64,000 nt of DNA from an uncultured Verrucomicrobia subdivision 3 bacterium (GCA_903872345.1 CAIQKM010000190.1:1-64000), one strand, 5' to 3'. Positions 25,221-35,166 are shown, numbered from the stretch's first letter. Notes: generated by a model not told the origin, from the sequence alone. Translations and numbers: made by a program.

Positions 25221-26894
25221 ATGACGCCCCAATACGCTGCCATCATCGGTTTGTTTTGCACCTGTTTCCTTTGCCTGAAACCGCAACTCCATGCCCAGGA
25301 TGATGATCAGACCGGCGTCAAATTGTTCCGGCTGGCCACCACCAATCTGTACGGAACCGGCATTCACGTGGCGCAAGCCGAAGCCGAAGCATCGACCAAC
25401 CCGCCGGCCTTTGAGGTCAATCCGGCCAATGTCGGATCCCCCGCCGGAATCTTCAAATACCTGTCCGCCAACGGCACTGCCACTTCCTATCCCAATACCG
25501 TCGGCACCAACAGCGGTCACGCCGAGCGCGTGGCGGAATTTCTGTACGGCACGGTCAGCCCCGGCCCCGTGCCGGGCGGGGTGGCCACCAATCTCGCGCA
25601 TGTGGATGTCATTGACGCCAATTATTTCATCAATAATTACGTTTACCAAATTCCTTTCAGCCAGGTCAATTTGGGGGATCCCATCATCAATCAAAGTTTT
25701 GATTTTCCCAACACCGTTGCCGGCAACCAGTCATCCATTAATTTTCAGGAATCGCTGGATATGGCCTACGACAACTATGCCGCCCAATTCAATGTGCTGT
25801 TTCTTTCCTCGGCGGGAACCACGGGCACGCCGTCCACGCCGGGCACTGCTTATGACAGCATCTCCGTGGCCGCTTATAACGGACCTGACAATATCGGCGG
25901 CAATTCCGCCACCGGCCCCACGGTGGATAACGGACGCTGCAAACCCGATATTTCCGCCCCCGATCAAAACACGAGCTTTGCCATTCCCCAGGTGACCGGT
26001 TCAGCCGCCGTGCTGATGCAGGCGGGCTTGCGCGGCGATGGCGGCCCCAACACCAACGCCGCCGTGGATATCCGCACCCTCAAAGCCTTGCTGCTCAATG
26101 GCGCCGTCAAACAATCCGACTGGACCAACGGCCCCAACGCGCCGCTGGATGCCCGCTTCGGCGCCGGCATGTTAAACCTGTACAACTCCTACCGCCAGCT
26201 CGCCGCCGGCCGGCAAACCAACTATGTCACTGCCAGCGTCTCATCCGGCGCCGTCCATCCGCCCACCGGCGCCACCAACACCGTCGGAACCCTTTACGGC
26301 TGGGATTTCACCACCAACACCAGCAGCAGTTCGAGTGATGTCATCCACCATTACTATTTCAATGTCACCAACAGCGGTACGGCGGCTTTCCTCACTTCGG
26401 CCACCCTCGTCTGGAACCGTCATTCCAATGCCAGTTACAACCCGGGCATTTCCCCGCCAAACATTATTGGCATCAATAATCTCCGGCTCTACCTGTATAA
26501 CACCGCCAACAGCAACCTCGTCATCTGCAGCACCAGCGCCGTGAACAATGTTCAGCACATCTACCTGCCTAAACTCGCGCCCGGCCGGTATGATCTGCAG
26601 GTCTGGAAAGCCGGCGGCTCCGGCATCGTCAGCACCGCCGAACCCTACGCCCTCGCCTTCGCCTTTATGCCGGCACCCGTGCTATCCATGGGCCGGTCCG
26701 GCACCAACGTCACCGTCTCCTGGCCCGCCTTTCCCGCCGGCTATCTGGCCCAAGCCACGACCAATCTGCTCCCAACACCCGTCTGGTCCACCAACAATCT
26801 CCTCGGATTTTCCGTCACCAATCAGCAAATCGTTCTGCCCCTGCCCCCGACCAACAAGGCGCAATTTTTCCGTCTGAACAGCCCGAATTTCTAG
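25221..26894 (+). CDS. Secreted subtilisin-like (S8) protein, tandem copy 2
   Basis: A 557-residue paralogue of the neighbours with a signal peptide (cut near LHAQ). The aligned residues are Glu54 at the Asp position (VAQAEAEA, with no Asp nearby), His100 in NSGHAERVA, Asn157 in IINQS and Ser252 in NTSFAIPQVTG. This copy therefore lacks even the Asp found two residues on in copies 1 and 3. The later domains are the same: HHYYFNVTN jelly roll, DLQVWKAGG, and a C-terminal module ending RLNSPNF. It lies 86 bp after copy 1. Secreted; substrate and activity unknown. Confidence 0.78.
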   Translation: MTPQYAAIIGLFCTCFLCLKPQLHAQDDDQTGVKLFRLATTNLYGTGIHVAQAEAEASTNPPAFEVNPANVGSPAGIFKYLSANGTATSYPNTVGTNSGHAERVAEFLYGTVSPGPVPGGVATNLAHVDVIDANYFINNYVYQIPFSQVNLGDPIINQSFDFPNTVAGNQSSINFQESLDMAYDNYAAQFNVLFLSSAGTTGTPSTPGTAYDSISVAAYNGPDNIGGNSATGPTVDNGRCKPDISAPDQNTSFAIPQVTGSAAVLMQAGLRGDGGPNTNAAVDIRTLKALLLNGAVKQSDWTNGPNAPLDARFGAGMLNLYNSYRQLAAGRQTNYVTASVSSGAVHPPTGATNTVGTLYGWDFTTNTSSSSSDVIHHYYFNVTNSGTAAFLTSATLVWNRHSNASYNPGISPPNIIGINNLRLYLYNTANSNLVICSTSAVNNVQHIYLPKLAPGRYDLQVWKAGGSGIVSTAEPYALAFAFMPAPVLSMGRSGTNVTVSWPAFPAGYLAQATTNLLPTPVWSTNNLLGFSVTNQQIVLPLPPTNKAQFFRLNSPNF

Positions 26895-27105
26895 CCCGGC
26901 ACACCCGCCCCGCCCGGCAAGATTGAATTGCCTGTCACTTCTCCGATTGAGTCAGTCTGTCAACTCATATTAACGCTCGCCTGTCGGGAATGGACAGTCG
27001 GGAAAGGCCCCATTGCCAACAAATCGGCCGCAATGTGACCATACAGTTGAATATTCATATTCTCCCACGGTAATTTAACTATGGGAAACGCAGGCGTTAA
27101 ATCAA

Positions 27106-28755
27106 ATGACTTTCAAGCTCGGGCCCGCGCCTTTCAAGTCGCTGGTGTGCGGCTGTTTTTCCATCCTGAATCTCACCCTGCCGGCCCAGGATGATGACCT
27201 GACCGGCATCAAAATTTTTCGCGCCGCCACCACCAATTTATATGGCTCGGGCATTCGCGTCGCCCAGGTTGAGGCGGATGGCGGCGAGACGGCGGGGGCT
27301 CAAACCTTCGAGGTCAACCCGACCAACACCGGGTCGCCAAACACCCTCTTCACCTACATGTCCGCCGCCGGCACCAACAGTGTCTATCCCAACAGCGTGG
27401 GTGTGGCTGCGTATCATCCGGAACGGGTGGGACAGTTTTTCTACGGCACGGTCGGTCCCGGTCAGACCGCCGATGGCGTGGCCACCAATGTGGCCCACGT
27501 GGATCTGGTGGATGCCAATTTCTTTTACACGGAAAAAGTGGAGTTCTCGCCGGTCAATTTGGGGGATCCCGTTATCAACCAGAGTTATTCCTACGGGAAT
27601 GTATCCACCAATGCCATCCCGCCCGCCGGTCAGATATCGGTGGACACTCAGCAGTCGCTCGATACGCACTTCGACAATTACGCGGCGCAATTCGGAGTTC
27701 TCTTTGTTGCGGCTGCCGGGCAGACCGGCACCCCTGCCCCGCCAGCCACCGGCTACAACGCCATCAGCGTTGCCGCTTACAGTTCGGGCGCCGATTCCGC
27801 CACCGGCCCCACCATGGATAATGGCCGTTGCAAGCCTGACATTTCCGCGCCGGACGCCAACACCAGTTTTGCCGCGCCCCAGGTGGCCGGCGCGGCGGCC
27901 GTGCTCATGCAGGCCGGTCTGCGCGGTGACGGCGGCCCGAACACCAACGCGGCGGTAAACATGCGCACCCTCAAGGCCCTGCTGCTCAACGGAGCCGTAA
28001 AGCCCGCCGGCTGGACGAACAGCGCCAAAACGCCGCTGGATGCGCGCTCCGGCGCCGGCATGTTGAATCTGTACAATTCCTACCGTCAACTCGCCGGCGG
28101 CCGGCACACCAACTTCGTGGTGACCAGCGTAACCGCCACCGCAGCCCATCCGCCCGCCACCGCCACGAATACCATCGGCGTTTTAAGCGGCTGGGATTTC
28201 AACACCAATAACAGCACCGCCACCGCCGATGCGGTCAATCACTACTGTTTCAACGTCACCAACAGCGCCGGCAAAGCAAATTTCCTGGCTTCCGCCACCC
28301 TGGTTTGGAACCGGCAAAATGGCATCTCCACGATCAACAATCTCCGGCTTTACTTGTACAACACGGCCAACAGCAACCTCGTCGCGTGCAGCACCAGCGT
28401 GGTGAACAATGTGCAGCACCTCTGGCTGCCGCAACTCGCCCCGGGCCGGTATGATCTGCAAGTGTGGAAAGCCGGCGGCACCGGCATCGTCAGCACCGCC
28501 GAGCCTTACGCCCTCGCCTTTGCCTTTGTTCCCATGCCAAAACTGACCATCAGCAAGAACGGCACCAACACGACACTTTCATGGCCCGCCTATCCCGCTG
28601 GTTTTGTTCCCCAAGGTGTCGGCGGCATCATGGGATCGCCCGCCTGGTCCACCAACAATCTCCTGCCCCTCATCATCACCAACCAGCAGGCGATGGTGGT
28701 GCTAAGTGCCACCAACAAGATGCAGGCGTACCGGCTGGTCAGCCCCAATTTTTAG
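27106..28755 (+). CDS. Secreted subtilisin-like (S8) protein, tandem copy 3
   Basis: A 549-residue paralogue, closest to copy 2 (shared GAGMLNLYNSYRQLA segment). The N-terminal 27 residues are a weak signal peptide ending LPAQ. Catalytic positions: Glu56 at the Asp site (VAQVEADGG), His104 in AYHPERVG, Asn158 in VINQS, Ser254 in NTSFAAPQVAG. The jelly-roll domain and the C-terminal module (WSTNNLLPL, ending RLVSPNF) are kept. A 211-bp gap separates it from copy 2, so it may have its own promoter. Three paralogues with the same triad change argue for a functional family rather than decay. Confidence 0.78.
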   Translation: MTFKLGPAPFKSLVCGCFSILNLTLPAQDDDLTGIKIFRAATTNLYGSGIRVAQVEADGGETAGAQTFEVNPTNTGSPNTLFTYMSAAGTNSVYPNSVGVAAYHPERVGQFFYGTVGPGQTADGVATNVAHVDLVDANFFYTEKVEFSPVNLGDPVINQSYSYGNVSTNAIPPAGQISVDTQQSLDTHFDNYAAQFGVLFVAAAGQTGTPAPPATGYNAISVAAYSSGADSATGPTMDNGRCKPDISAPDANTSFAAPQVAGAAAVLMQAGLRGDGGPNTNAAVNMRTLKALLLNGAVKPAGWTNSAKTPLDARSGAGMLNLYNSYRQLAGGRHTNFVVTSVTATAAHPPATATNTIGVLSGWDFNTNNSTATADAVNHYCFNVTNSAGKANFLASATLVWNRQNGISTINNLRLYLYNTANSNLVACSTSVVNNVQHLWLPQLAPGRYDLQVWKAGGTGIVSTAEPYALAFAFVPMPKLTISKNGTNTTLSWPAYPAGFVPQGVGGIMGSPAWSTNNLLPLIITNQQAMVVLSATNKMQAYRLVSPNF

Positions 28756-28805
28756 GGCGGATTTGTCATTGCCCGCCCGGCTTGGCAGCGGAACACGCGC
28801 CAACC

Positions 28806-30494
28806 CTAAACCGGCGCGGCAATCAAATCGTAGTCGGTGTGCCCGATGATCTTCACGCGCACAAAATCCCCCACCGGCACTTTGCCGCGAATATAGACGC
28901 GTCCGTCAATGTCCGGCGCATCCGCCTCCCCGCGCGCCACCAGGTAGCGCCCCTTCATCTGACCGGTGTGTTCATCCGCCGCCCGGATCAGCCCATGCTC
29001 CCACGAACTGACGTTGGCTCCCTGCAACTGTTTGGCATCGGCTTCACCTTCCACGAGCACTTTGAGTTCGCGCCCGACAAACGATTCCGCCACCTGCACC
29101 GCCACCTCATGCTGCGCGGCCATGGCCTGCTCGCGGCGTTTCTGCTTCACCTTGTCCGTGAGCTGGCCGGCCATGGTGCCGGCGCGCGTGCCCTCTTCCT
29201 TGGAATAGGCAAACACGCCCAGTCGTTCAAATTTGGTCTCCCGGATGAACTCTAGCAGCGTCTTGAAACTCGCCTCCGTCTCGCCCGGAAACCCGACGAT
29301 AAACGTCGTGCGCAGCGCAATGCCGGGAATGCCCGCGCGAATCCGCGCAATCAGATCCACAATATACTGCTGCGACGTCTCGCGGCGCATGCGTTCCAAC
29401 ATGTTTTCGTGAATGTGCTGCAACGGCATGTCCACATAGCGGGCCACCTTCTTGCACTCGGCAATGGTGGTAATCAGCTCGTCCGTCCAATGCGCCGGAT
29501 GCGTGTACAGCAGGCGGATCCAGAAGTCCCCCGGCAGCGCGTTCAACTCGCGCAGCAGCGTGCAAATCGTCGTCGCATCCGCCGCCAGCGTCTTCGCCGC
29601 ATTTGTAAATTTTTCCGGCGATGAAATGGCCCGGCTGTGGTTGGGCCGCAAATCCATTCCGTAGTAGGTCGAGTCTTGGGAAATCAGATTGATCTCCTTC
29701 ACCCCGTCTGCAATCAAGGCCTTCACCTCCGCCACAATGTCGCTCTGCCCCCGGCTCCGATGCGAACCGCGCATGCGCGGAATGATGCAGAAACTGCACG
29801 GATGGTTGCAGCCCTCCGCAATTTTGACATACGCAAAATGTTTCGGCGTCAGCCGGAAGCGCGGCGTGACAAAGTCCGGAATATACGTCGGTCGCTGGTT
29901 CACCTCCATGATGGGCTCCGCCGGCGGTGCCTTGACCCCAATTACCGTCTTCGTTTTGCCAAATTTGTCCGTGCCCCGGAGCGAGGCCGCTTTTTCGTGG
30001 TCGGTGGTCCCCGCTTTCTTTTCCAGTTCTGACAGTCGGGCCAGCGCCTTGGCGGCCCGACGTTCCGCTTTGCCATCCCGTGGCGGTTGACTCGCCTTTT
30101 CCGTGCGATTGCTGATAGCCTGACTTACGATCTGCGCCACTTGCGCCACCTGGTCAATGCCCATGAACGCATCCACCTCGGGCATGAGCTTCGGCAGTTC
30201 GTCGCGAAAACGCTGCGGCAGGCAGCCCGAAACAATCACCGCCTGGCCGCGATGATTTGCCTCGCGCAGTTCCACCGATTCCAGAATGGTATCGACGCTC
30301 TCCTCCTGCGCCGAATCAATGAAGGAACAGGTGTTCACGATCACCGCATCCGCCTGCGCGGCATCGTTGGTGATCTCGACACCGCTCTTCAGCAGCGAAC
30401 CCAGCATGATCTCGGCGTCCACCAGATTTTTGGCGCAACCCAGGGAAATCATGCCGACCCGCACCGGCCGTTCATTGGAATTTTTCTTGCTCAC
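28806..30494 (-). CDS. rimO: Ribosomal protein S12 methylthiotransferase RimO
   Basis: A 562-residue radical-SAM enzyme that adds a methylthio group to the conserved Asp of ribosomal protein S12. The N-terminal UPF0004 domain has its three cluster cysteines (Cys20, Cys56, Cys91), the radical SAM motif is Cys229-x3-Cys233-x2-Cys236, and a C-terminal TRAM domain follows at about 490-560. RimO enzymes are usually about 440 residues. The extra length lies mainly in a Lys/Ala-rich helical insertion (about 130-205) between the first two domains and a second insert near 285-310. It is last in a minus-strand run after the TPR-like and ABC genes, 55 bp downstream. Confidence 0.92.
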   Translation of the reverse strand: MSKKNSNERPVRVGMISLGCAKNLVDAEIMLGSLLKSGVEITNDAAQADAVIVNTCSFIDSAQEESVDTILESVELREANHRGQAVIVSGCLPQRFRDELPKLMPEVDAFMGIDQVAQVAQIVSQAISNRTEKASQPPRDGKAERRAAKALARLSELEKKAGTTDHEKAASLRGTDKFGKTKTVIGVKAPPAEPIMEVNQRPTYIPDFVTPRFRLTPKHFAYVKIAEGCNHPCSFCIIPRMRGSHRSRGQSDIVAEVKALIADGVKEINLISQDSTYYGMDLRPNHSRAISSPEKFTNAAKTLAADATTICTLLRELNALPGDFWIRLLYTHPAHWTDELITTIAECKKVARYVDMPLQHIHENMLERMRRETSQQYIVDLIARIRAGIPGIALRTTFIVGFPGETEASFKTLLEFIRETKFERLGVFAYSKEEGTRAGTMAGQLTDKVKQKRREQAMAAQHEVAVQVAESFVGRELKVLVEGEADAKQLQGANVSSWEHGLIRAADEHTGQMKGRYLVARGEADAPDIDGRVYIRGKVPVGDFVRVKIIGHTDYDLIAAPV

Positions 30495-30549
30495 AAGTCC
30501 TTCAAACTAACTGAAAACCGGCGTCCGGTCGAAAATAATCTTTCTGATC

Positions 30550-32115
30550 TTACGGGATGGCGGTGGGTGCCGGATTGGTCGTCACTTCCGGCGCCGCGTT
30601 GGTGGCAGCATCGCCCGGCGCGGGTGCCGTCGTCGGAGCGGCGGCGGCCTTCTGCGGTTCTGCCGGCAGGCCCAATTGCGTCCGCAACGCGGCGCGGGCG
30701 GCGTAGGGAATGCCCTGATCCGGATCCAGCAACTGGGTCAACACCTGCGAATTCAACTGGTTATAGGGCGGCAGTGGAATGCGATCAGCCCCATTGAAAC
30801 CGCTGGTCTTCTGCGTGTACCGCTGATAGACGCGGTTGGCCAGCCGCTTGAGATTCTCGTAGCGGTCATCCTCCCCGATGGCGAGGTCATAATACGCCCG
30901 GAACAGCAAACCCTGCACCGCCGCCGTCACGCGATCCTGCGACGTCTCTCCAATATCAATCTGCACCACCGCTACGGCGTACTCATCCAGCGTGAGCGTG
31001 CGCGGCAGCGAGTCCGGCTGGTTCTCAATCACCGGCTTGTCCGGAAACTTATCCCCGAGATATTTGAACCACTTTTGCGCGTCGCTGATCCGGTTCGCCT
31101 CATAGAGAAAATAAACTGCGTCGCGCAGGAAATTCCGCTGCGCCTTGAGGATGCCGTCCCGCTGCCCCGCCTGGGTTTCCTCCCGGAACATTTCCTCATA
31201 GGTTTCGTTCAGGATGGGCACCACTTCCAGATTCGGCGTCAGCGAAGGCCGGCGCGTGTACGGGTCAATCGTCAGCCGCCCGTGATGCATGGATTGCAGC
31301 AGCGACTGGTAAATGATCCGGCGCAGGGTGATCAGGTCGTCCGACTTCACCTTGCCGGGATTTTTATCCGCATCATCCAGCCCCAATCGGCCCCAATAAA
31401 TGGCATGTGCCTCGGGCAGACGCCAGTCCAGCGGTCCATATTTTTCATCCACCGACTTGGCAAATTTGGCATCAATCTTGTAGCGGTCCCGGAGCACCAG
31501 CGCATTCGTCCGTTCCGTCGGCGTGACCGGGTTGAGCAAAGCCGCAAAATTGGTTCCCCCCGGCCCGAAAAACGGCATCATTTCCTGCGCCCAGCGGGCC
31601 TTGTAATACATGTTCGCATCGTCCAGATTCGCCCCCATCTTGTGCTGAAAGAACCAGGCAAGTTCCCGATGAATCAGCACGTTGTTCTCGTTGTATTTCA
31701 GGCCGTCATCGCGCAACAATTCAATGCCGTTTTCCACCCAACGCCAGCGGTCGGTGGGATCCTTGAACTTCACGGAAATATTGTAGGCCATGTTCCAACC
31801 CTGAAACAGCCAGACCTGCGTGAACGTGGGCTCCAGCTTGGTGATCCAGTCCGCCAACTGCGCCGCTTCAAAAAACTTGTCGTCCTGCTGCAAATCGTTG
31901 GCGCGAATCCAGAGAAAGTTAGAAATAATGCCGCGAAACCCGCCGAGGGCGATGGTGGTAAACGCCAGTACCGGCGGCGCATTTTCCAGCACCGTGTTTC
32001 GCGTGAGCCCCAGGGCATCGCGATCCCGGTTCAGCCACGCCTGCATGCGCCCGGAGGCAAACAGCAGCGCCGCCGCCAGCACCAGACAGATGATTTTTTT
32101 AAGACGCGCGTTCAT
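30550..32115 (-). CDS. TPR-like envelope protein coupled to an ABC exporter
   Basis: A 521-residue protein with an N-terminal membrane anchor or signal (about 7-25) and a helical body with Trp/Tyr-rich repeats (WITKLEPTFTQVW, WVENGIELLRDDGL, ELAWFFQHKMG) that look like degenerate TPRs. The last 45 residues are a Pro/Ala/Thr tail. I do not recognise a named family. Its start codon overlaps the end of the ABC-2 permease gene by 4 bp (ATGA), so it is translated with the transporter and probably works beside it on the periplasmic face. Substrate unknown. Confidence 0.68.
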   Translation of the reverse strand: MNARLKKIICLVLAAALLFASGRMQAWLNRDRDALGLTRNTVLENAPPVLAFTTIALGGFRGIISNFLWIRANDLQQDDKFFEAAQLADWITKLEPTFTQVWLFQGWNMAYNISVKFKDPTDRWRWVENGIELLRDDGLKYNENNVLIHRELAWFFQHKMGANLDDANMYYKARWAQEMMPFFGPGGTNFAALLNPVTPTERTNALVLRDRYKIDAKFAKSVDEKYGPLDWRLPEAHAIYWGRLGLDDADKNPGKVKSDDLITLRRIIYQSLLQSMHHGRLTIDPYTRRPSLTPNLEVVPILNETYEEMFREETQAGQRDGILKAQRNFLRDAVYFLYEANRISDAQKWFKYLGDKFPDKPVIENQPDSLPRTLTLDEYAVAVVQIDIGETSQDRVTAAVQGLLFRAYYDLAIGEDDRYENLKRLANRVYQRYTQKTSGFNGADRIPLPPYNQLNSQVLTQLLDPDQGIPYAARAALRTQLGLPAEPQKAAAAPTTAPAPGDAATNAAPEVTTNPAPTAIP

Positions 32116-33500
32116 TGGGTTCCCTGTGCCGCCGCCAGTTCCCGCCGGTTAAAGAGCAGCATCCCGATAAGCGCAATGCCGCCGCCGATCAGCAGTACCA
32201 CCTGCCCAAACACCGTCCCCAGCTCCAGCCAGGTGATGCTCCGTCCCGTGCTCAGTGAATCAATGGGCGAACTGCTTTTCACAAAGCCCGCCACGGTCAG
32301 AATGCCCTTGAACGCCGGAATCAAAACAATGTCCGCCACTGAATGACCGGCCGCACCGGTTTCCTCGTTGCCCACCCCCACTGATCCGGATTCAACCGTC
32401 TCCGACAGCGTGCCGCAGGACAGCCCGACAATAATCAGGCCAAGGGCAAAAAAAGTCGCCACCGGAAAGGACAGAAAACTCGCCGCCATCAAACCCAGTG
32501 CCGAAAGCAGCGCCATCCAGCAGAAAATCACCGCCAGCCCGCGCGCATAATTCAGCGCAAACCCGCCCTCCGGATACAGCACCTCAATGCCGTCATTCAA
32601 CGGAAACAGCAGTGCAATGTTTTCATTTTGATTCACGAACTGAACGGTCAGCACTCCGTCTGCATCAAACAAATCCGGCGGAATCGTGAACTCTTGAAAA
32701 GTGTCCTGCGGCAGGCTCATCGTTTCGCTCTGCCAGAGCAGCGTCTTTTGGGGCACGCCAACCTGCCACATGCCCAGATAATGATCCGCATTGTTCTTCT
32801 GGGACGCATTGAACTTGATGCGCAATTGCAGCGGGCGGCCCTTGAGATAATTTTTGGCGAACCCGAGGTCAATCTGCCATTGCTTGACATAACTGGGCGG
32901 CACCACCTGGGCATCCGCCTTCACGCCTTCATGAATTTGACGGCGCACTTCCGCCAGGTCCACCTTGTCCACCGGTGCGGTTTTCAACCGGTTCTCCAAG
33001 ATGCGCTCGGTTTCCGACTCGATTTGCGCATCCATGCTGGCCGGCTTGGCCGAACCCCGCGCCACCAAAATCTGGTCGCGCAGAATCGCTTGTTGCGCCG
33101 GCGGCAATTTGCCCGCCCGCCATTGCAGCAAACCGTAAACGCAACCTCCGGAAATCGCCAGCAACACCGCGTTGAGCGAGATAATGCCCAGCCATTTGCC
33201 AAGCCAGATCTGCCACCGGGCGATTGGCTTGGTCGCCACCACCTGAATCTGACATTCCTCCACATCCCGCGCCAGCGTCCCGCAAGAAAGCCACAGCGTG
33301 GAAAGCCCCAACAACGCGGTAATGCTGCTCAACGTATAGGTGAGAATAATCTGCGTAAATCCCTGGGCCGTGCCATCGTCCTTGATCACCATCGGCAACC
33401 CCACCACCGCCAGCACCAGCAACGCCGCGATGACCAGGAACAGCCGGAATCGCAGGGCGGCTTTCCAGGTCAACCACGTGATGGCCAGAATTTTTTGCAT
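32112..33500 (-). CDS. ABC-2 type transporter permease with large extracytoplasmic domain
   Basis: A 462-residue membrane protein. An N-terminal membrane segment pair (about 20-70) is followed by a further helix pair near 100-125, then a soluble domain of about 180 residues (roughly 135-310), and a cluster of helices at about 315-450. The soluble domain is beta-rich (KFNASQKNNAD, TVQFVNQNENI). This is the plan of ABC-2 permeases of the NatB/YhaP kind. It pairs with the ATPase encoded 54 bp upstream and with the TPR-like protein that overlaps its end. The complex is probably an exporter, but its cargo cannot be read. Confidence 0.8.
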   Translation of the reverse strand: MQKILAITWLTWKAALRFRLFLVIAALLVLAVVGLPMVIKDDGTAQGFTQIILTYTLSSITALLGLSTLWLSCGTLARDVEECQIQVVATKPIARWQIWLGKWLGIISLNAVLLAISGGCVYGLLQWRAGKLPPAQQAILRDQILVARGSAKPASMDAQIESETERILENRLKTAPVDKVDLAEVRRQIHEGVKADAQVVPPSYVKQWQIDLGFAKNYLKGRPLQLRIKFNASQKNNADHYLGMWQVGVPQKTLLWQSETMSLPQDTFQEFTIPPDLFDADGVLTVQFVNQNENIALLFPLNDGIEVLYPEGGFALNYARGLAVIFCWMALLSALGLMAASFLSFPVATFFALGLIIVGLSCGTLSETVESGSVGVGNEETGAAGHSVADIVLIPAFKGILTVAGFVKSSSPIDSLSTGRSITWLELGTVFGQVVLLIGGGIALIGMLLFNRRELAAAQGTQ

Positions 33501-33554
33501 CAGGAATAAATTCGTGCGGAAAAGATTAAATGTGCGCGTGCTTCGGTGTCCCGC

Positions 33555-34763
33555 TCACTTCTTGCCGCCCAGCAGCGAGGACAATTTGTCATCCGCCTGC
33601 GCCAGATCCGCCGGCTTCACCGTTGGCGTCGCCGACGCTGGTAGCGGGGGCGCTTCCGGGGCCGTGACCGGCTGGGACAGTGCCGCCAGTTTGCTGTCAT
33701 CCACCACCGGACCGGTTTCGACTTTGACCACCGGGGCCGCCGCCGGAGCCTGCGGCAGGGAAAGTTTTTCCAACAGCTTGTCGGTGGCCGGTTGCGCTTC
33801 CACCCCCGCCCGCAGATACGCCGCCACCTTGGCCCCGGATTGCGCTCCACTGGTTTCTTGCGCCGCCCGCGCCTTGGCCACCACGTCCAGAAAATAGCTT
33901 TCAAGGTTTTGCGTCGGATTGTCCACGCGCACTTCCCCGCTCGCAATGTCCTTGCGAATGATGGACAGCACCCGCTCCAGCGTTTCGCGCGGCAGCACCG
34001 GCGCCGTGATGCGCACCGAGTCCGGCTTCGCGAGCAAATCCTTCAATGTCCCCATCGCCTGGATTTTGCCGCCGTAATAAATCACGACGCGATCGCAAAC
34101 GTCTTCCACATCTGACAGCAAATGACTGCTCAAAATCACCGTCTTGCCGCGCCGCGCCAGCGCCAGAATCAAATCCTTCACCTCGCGGCAGCCAATCGGA
34201 TCCAGCCCCGCCGTCGGTTCATCCAAAATTATCAAATCCGGATCATTGATGAGCGCCTGCGCCAGACCGATACGCCGCTGCATGCCCTTGGAAAATTCTC
34301 CCACCGCCCGCGTCTGGGCCTTGCCCAAACCCACCATGTCCAGCAACTGCTCGGACCGGTTGTCGCGATCCGCCTTGGACAGCTCGAAAATGTTGCCGAA
34401 GAAATTCAGCGTTTCCTTCGAATTCAGGTAGCGGTAAAGATAGGATTCTTCCGGCAAATACCCAATTCTCGCCTTCGTTTGTACATGTCGCGGAGAATGA
34501 CCGAACACCTCGATGTGCCCCTTGGTGGGATTCAGCAACCCGAGCAGTAACTTGACCGTGGTGGACTTGCCCGACCCGTTCGGTCCGAGCAGCCCGAACA
34601 CCTCGCCCCGGCGCACTTCAAAATCCACGTTGTCCACCGCGCGCGCCTTCGGACGGTTCCAGAAATCGCGGAACACCTTGGTTAGACCCCGCACGGAAAT
34701 GACAACCTCGTCGGATTTCCGATTGCGGACTTCCGACTGCGAATTTAATTCGGCGACAGACAT
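33555..34763 (-). CDS. ABC transporter ATP-binding protein
   Basis: A 402-residue ATPase of the ABC-2 exporter class. Walker A GPNGSGKST is at 60-68, the signature EFSKGMQRR at about 156-164, Walker B LIILDEPTAGLDP at 177-189, and the switch His is in SSHLLSDVE. After the ATPase domain (to about 245) comes a regulatory domain and a 120-residue Ala/Pro/Val-rich tail with unknown role. The first 19 residues are encoded partly by two tandem 14-bp repeats and may not be conserved. It heads the ABC operon and starts 7 bp after the Doc toxin stop codon. Confidence 0.88.
   Translation of the reverse strand: MSVAELNSQSEVRNRKSDEVVISVRGLTKVFRDFWNRPKARAVDNVDFEVRRGEVFGLLGPNGSGKSTTVKLLLGLLNPTKGHIEVFGHSPRHVQTKARIGYLPEESYLYRYLNSKETLNFFGNIFELSKADRDNRSEQLLDMVGLGKAQTRAVGEFSKGMQRRIGLAQALINDPDLIILDEPTAGLDPIGCREVKDLILALARRGKTVILSSHLLSDVEDVCDRVVIYYGGKIQAMGTLKDLLAKPDSVRITAPVLPRETLERVLSIIRKDIASGEVRVDNPTQNLESYFLDVVAKARAAQETSGAQSGAKVAAYLRAGVEAQPATDKLLEKLSLPQAPAAAPVVKVETGPVVDDSKLAALSQPVTAPEAPPLPASATPTVKPADLAQADDKLSSLLGGKK
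34713..34740. repeat. Two tandem 14-bp repeats inside the ABC ATPase N-terminus
   Basis: The 14-mers GGATTTCCGATTGC (34713-34726) and GGACTTCCGACTGC (34727-34740) differ at two positions. They encode the charged Asn/Ser/Arg leader before the ATPase fold and are probably a short intergenic repeat captured by the reading frame. Confidence 0.5.
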
Positions 34764-34770
34764 AGCGTGT

Positions 34771-35166
34771 TCAAAAAAAATTATCCGCCTGCTGCTTTAA
34801 GACAGCGGCTAATCCGGTTTTATTCAATTTCTTTTCCGCAACTTCAATCATGGCCCGATAAACCGAGCCGTCGTCTTTTGGAAAACGCACGCCATTCTTT
34901 CTCAAGAAAGAAATCGCCGACGCTGCCGCCGTTCGCTTGTTTCCATCTATAAAACTTTGCGACTCGGCGAGGTGAAAAGCGTAAGCTGCCGCGATTTCAA
35001 AAACTCCGCCTTGCCCATACCAAAACGCATTTTGAGCCGAGCCCAATGCCGATTCGATCAGCCCTTGCTCGCGAATCCCCGCTGAACCGCCGTACCGCCG
35101 CAACGATTCGTCATGCAAATACAGCACTTCGGCAAGGGACAAAAACTTAGGCTCGACCGGACTCAT
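34771..35166 (-). CDS. doc: Doc-type (Fic fold) toxin with altered Fic motif
   Basis: A 131-residue death-on-curing family protein. The fold markers are present: YGGSAGIREQGLIESAL near the N-terminus, then the anion-binding loop FIDGNKRTA (72-80). The Fic/Doc consensus is HxFx(D)GNKR, but the position of the catalytic His is Gln70 (QSFIDGNKR). Doc phosphorylates elongation factor Tu using that His in its well-studied form, so this copy may be inactive or use another residue. It overlaps its antitoxin gene by 3 bp (ATGA arrangement) and is followed after 7 bp by the ABC ATPase. Confidence 0.8.
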   Translation of the reverse strand: MSPVEPKFLSLAEVLYLHDESLRRYGGSAGIREQGLIESALGSAQNAFWYGQGGVFEIAAAYAFHLAESQSFIDGNKRTAAASAISFLRKNGVRFPKDDGSVYRAMIEVAEKKLNKTGLAAVLKQQADNFF

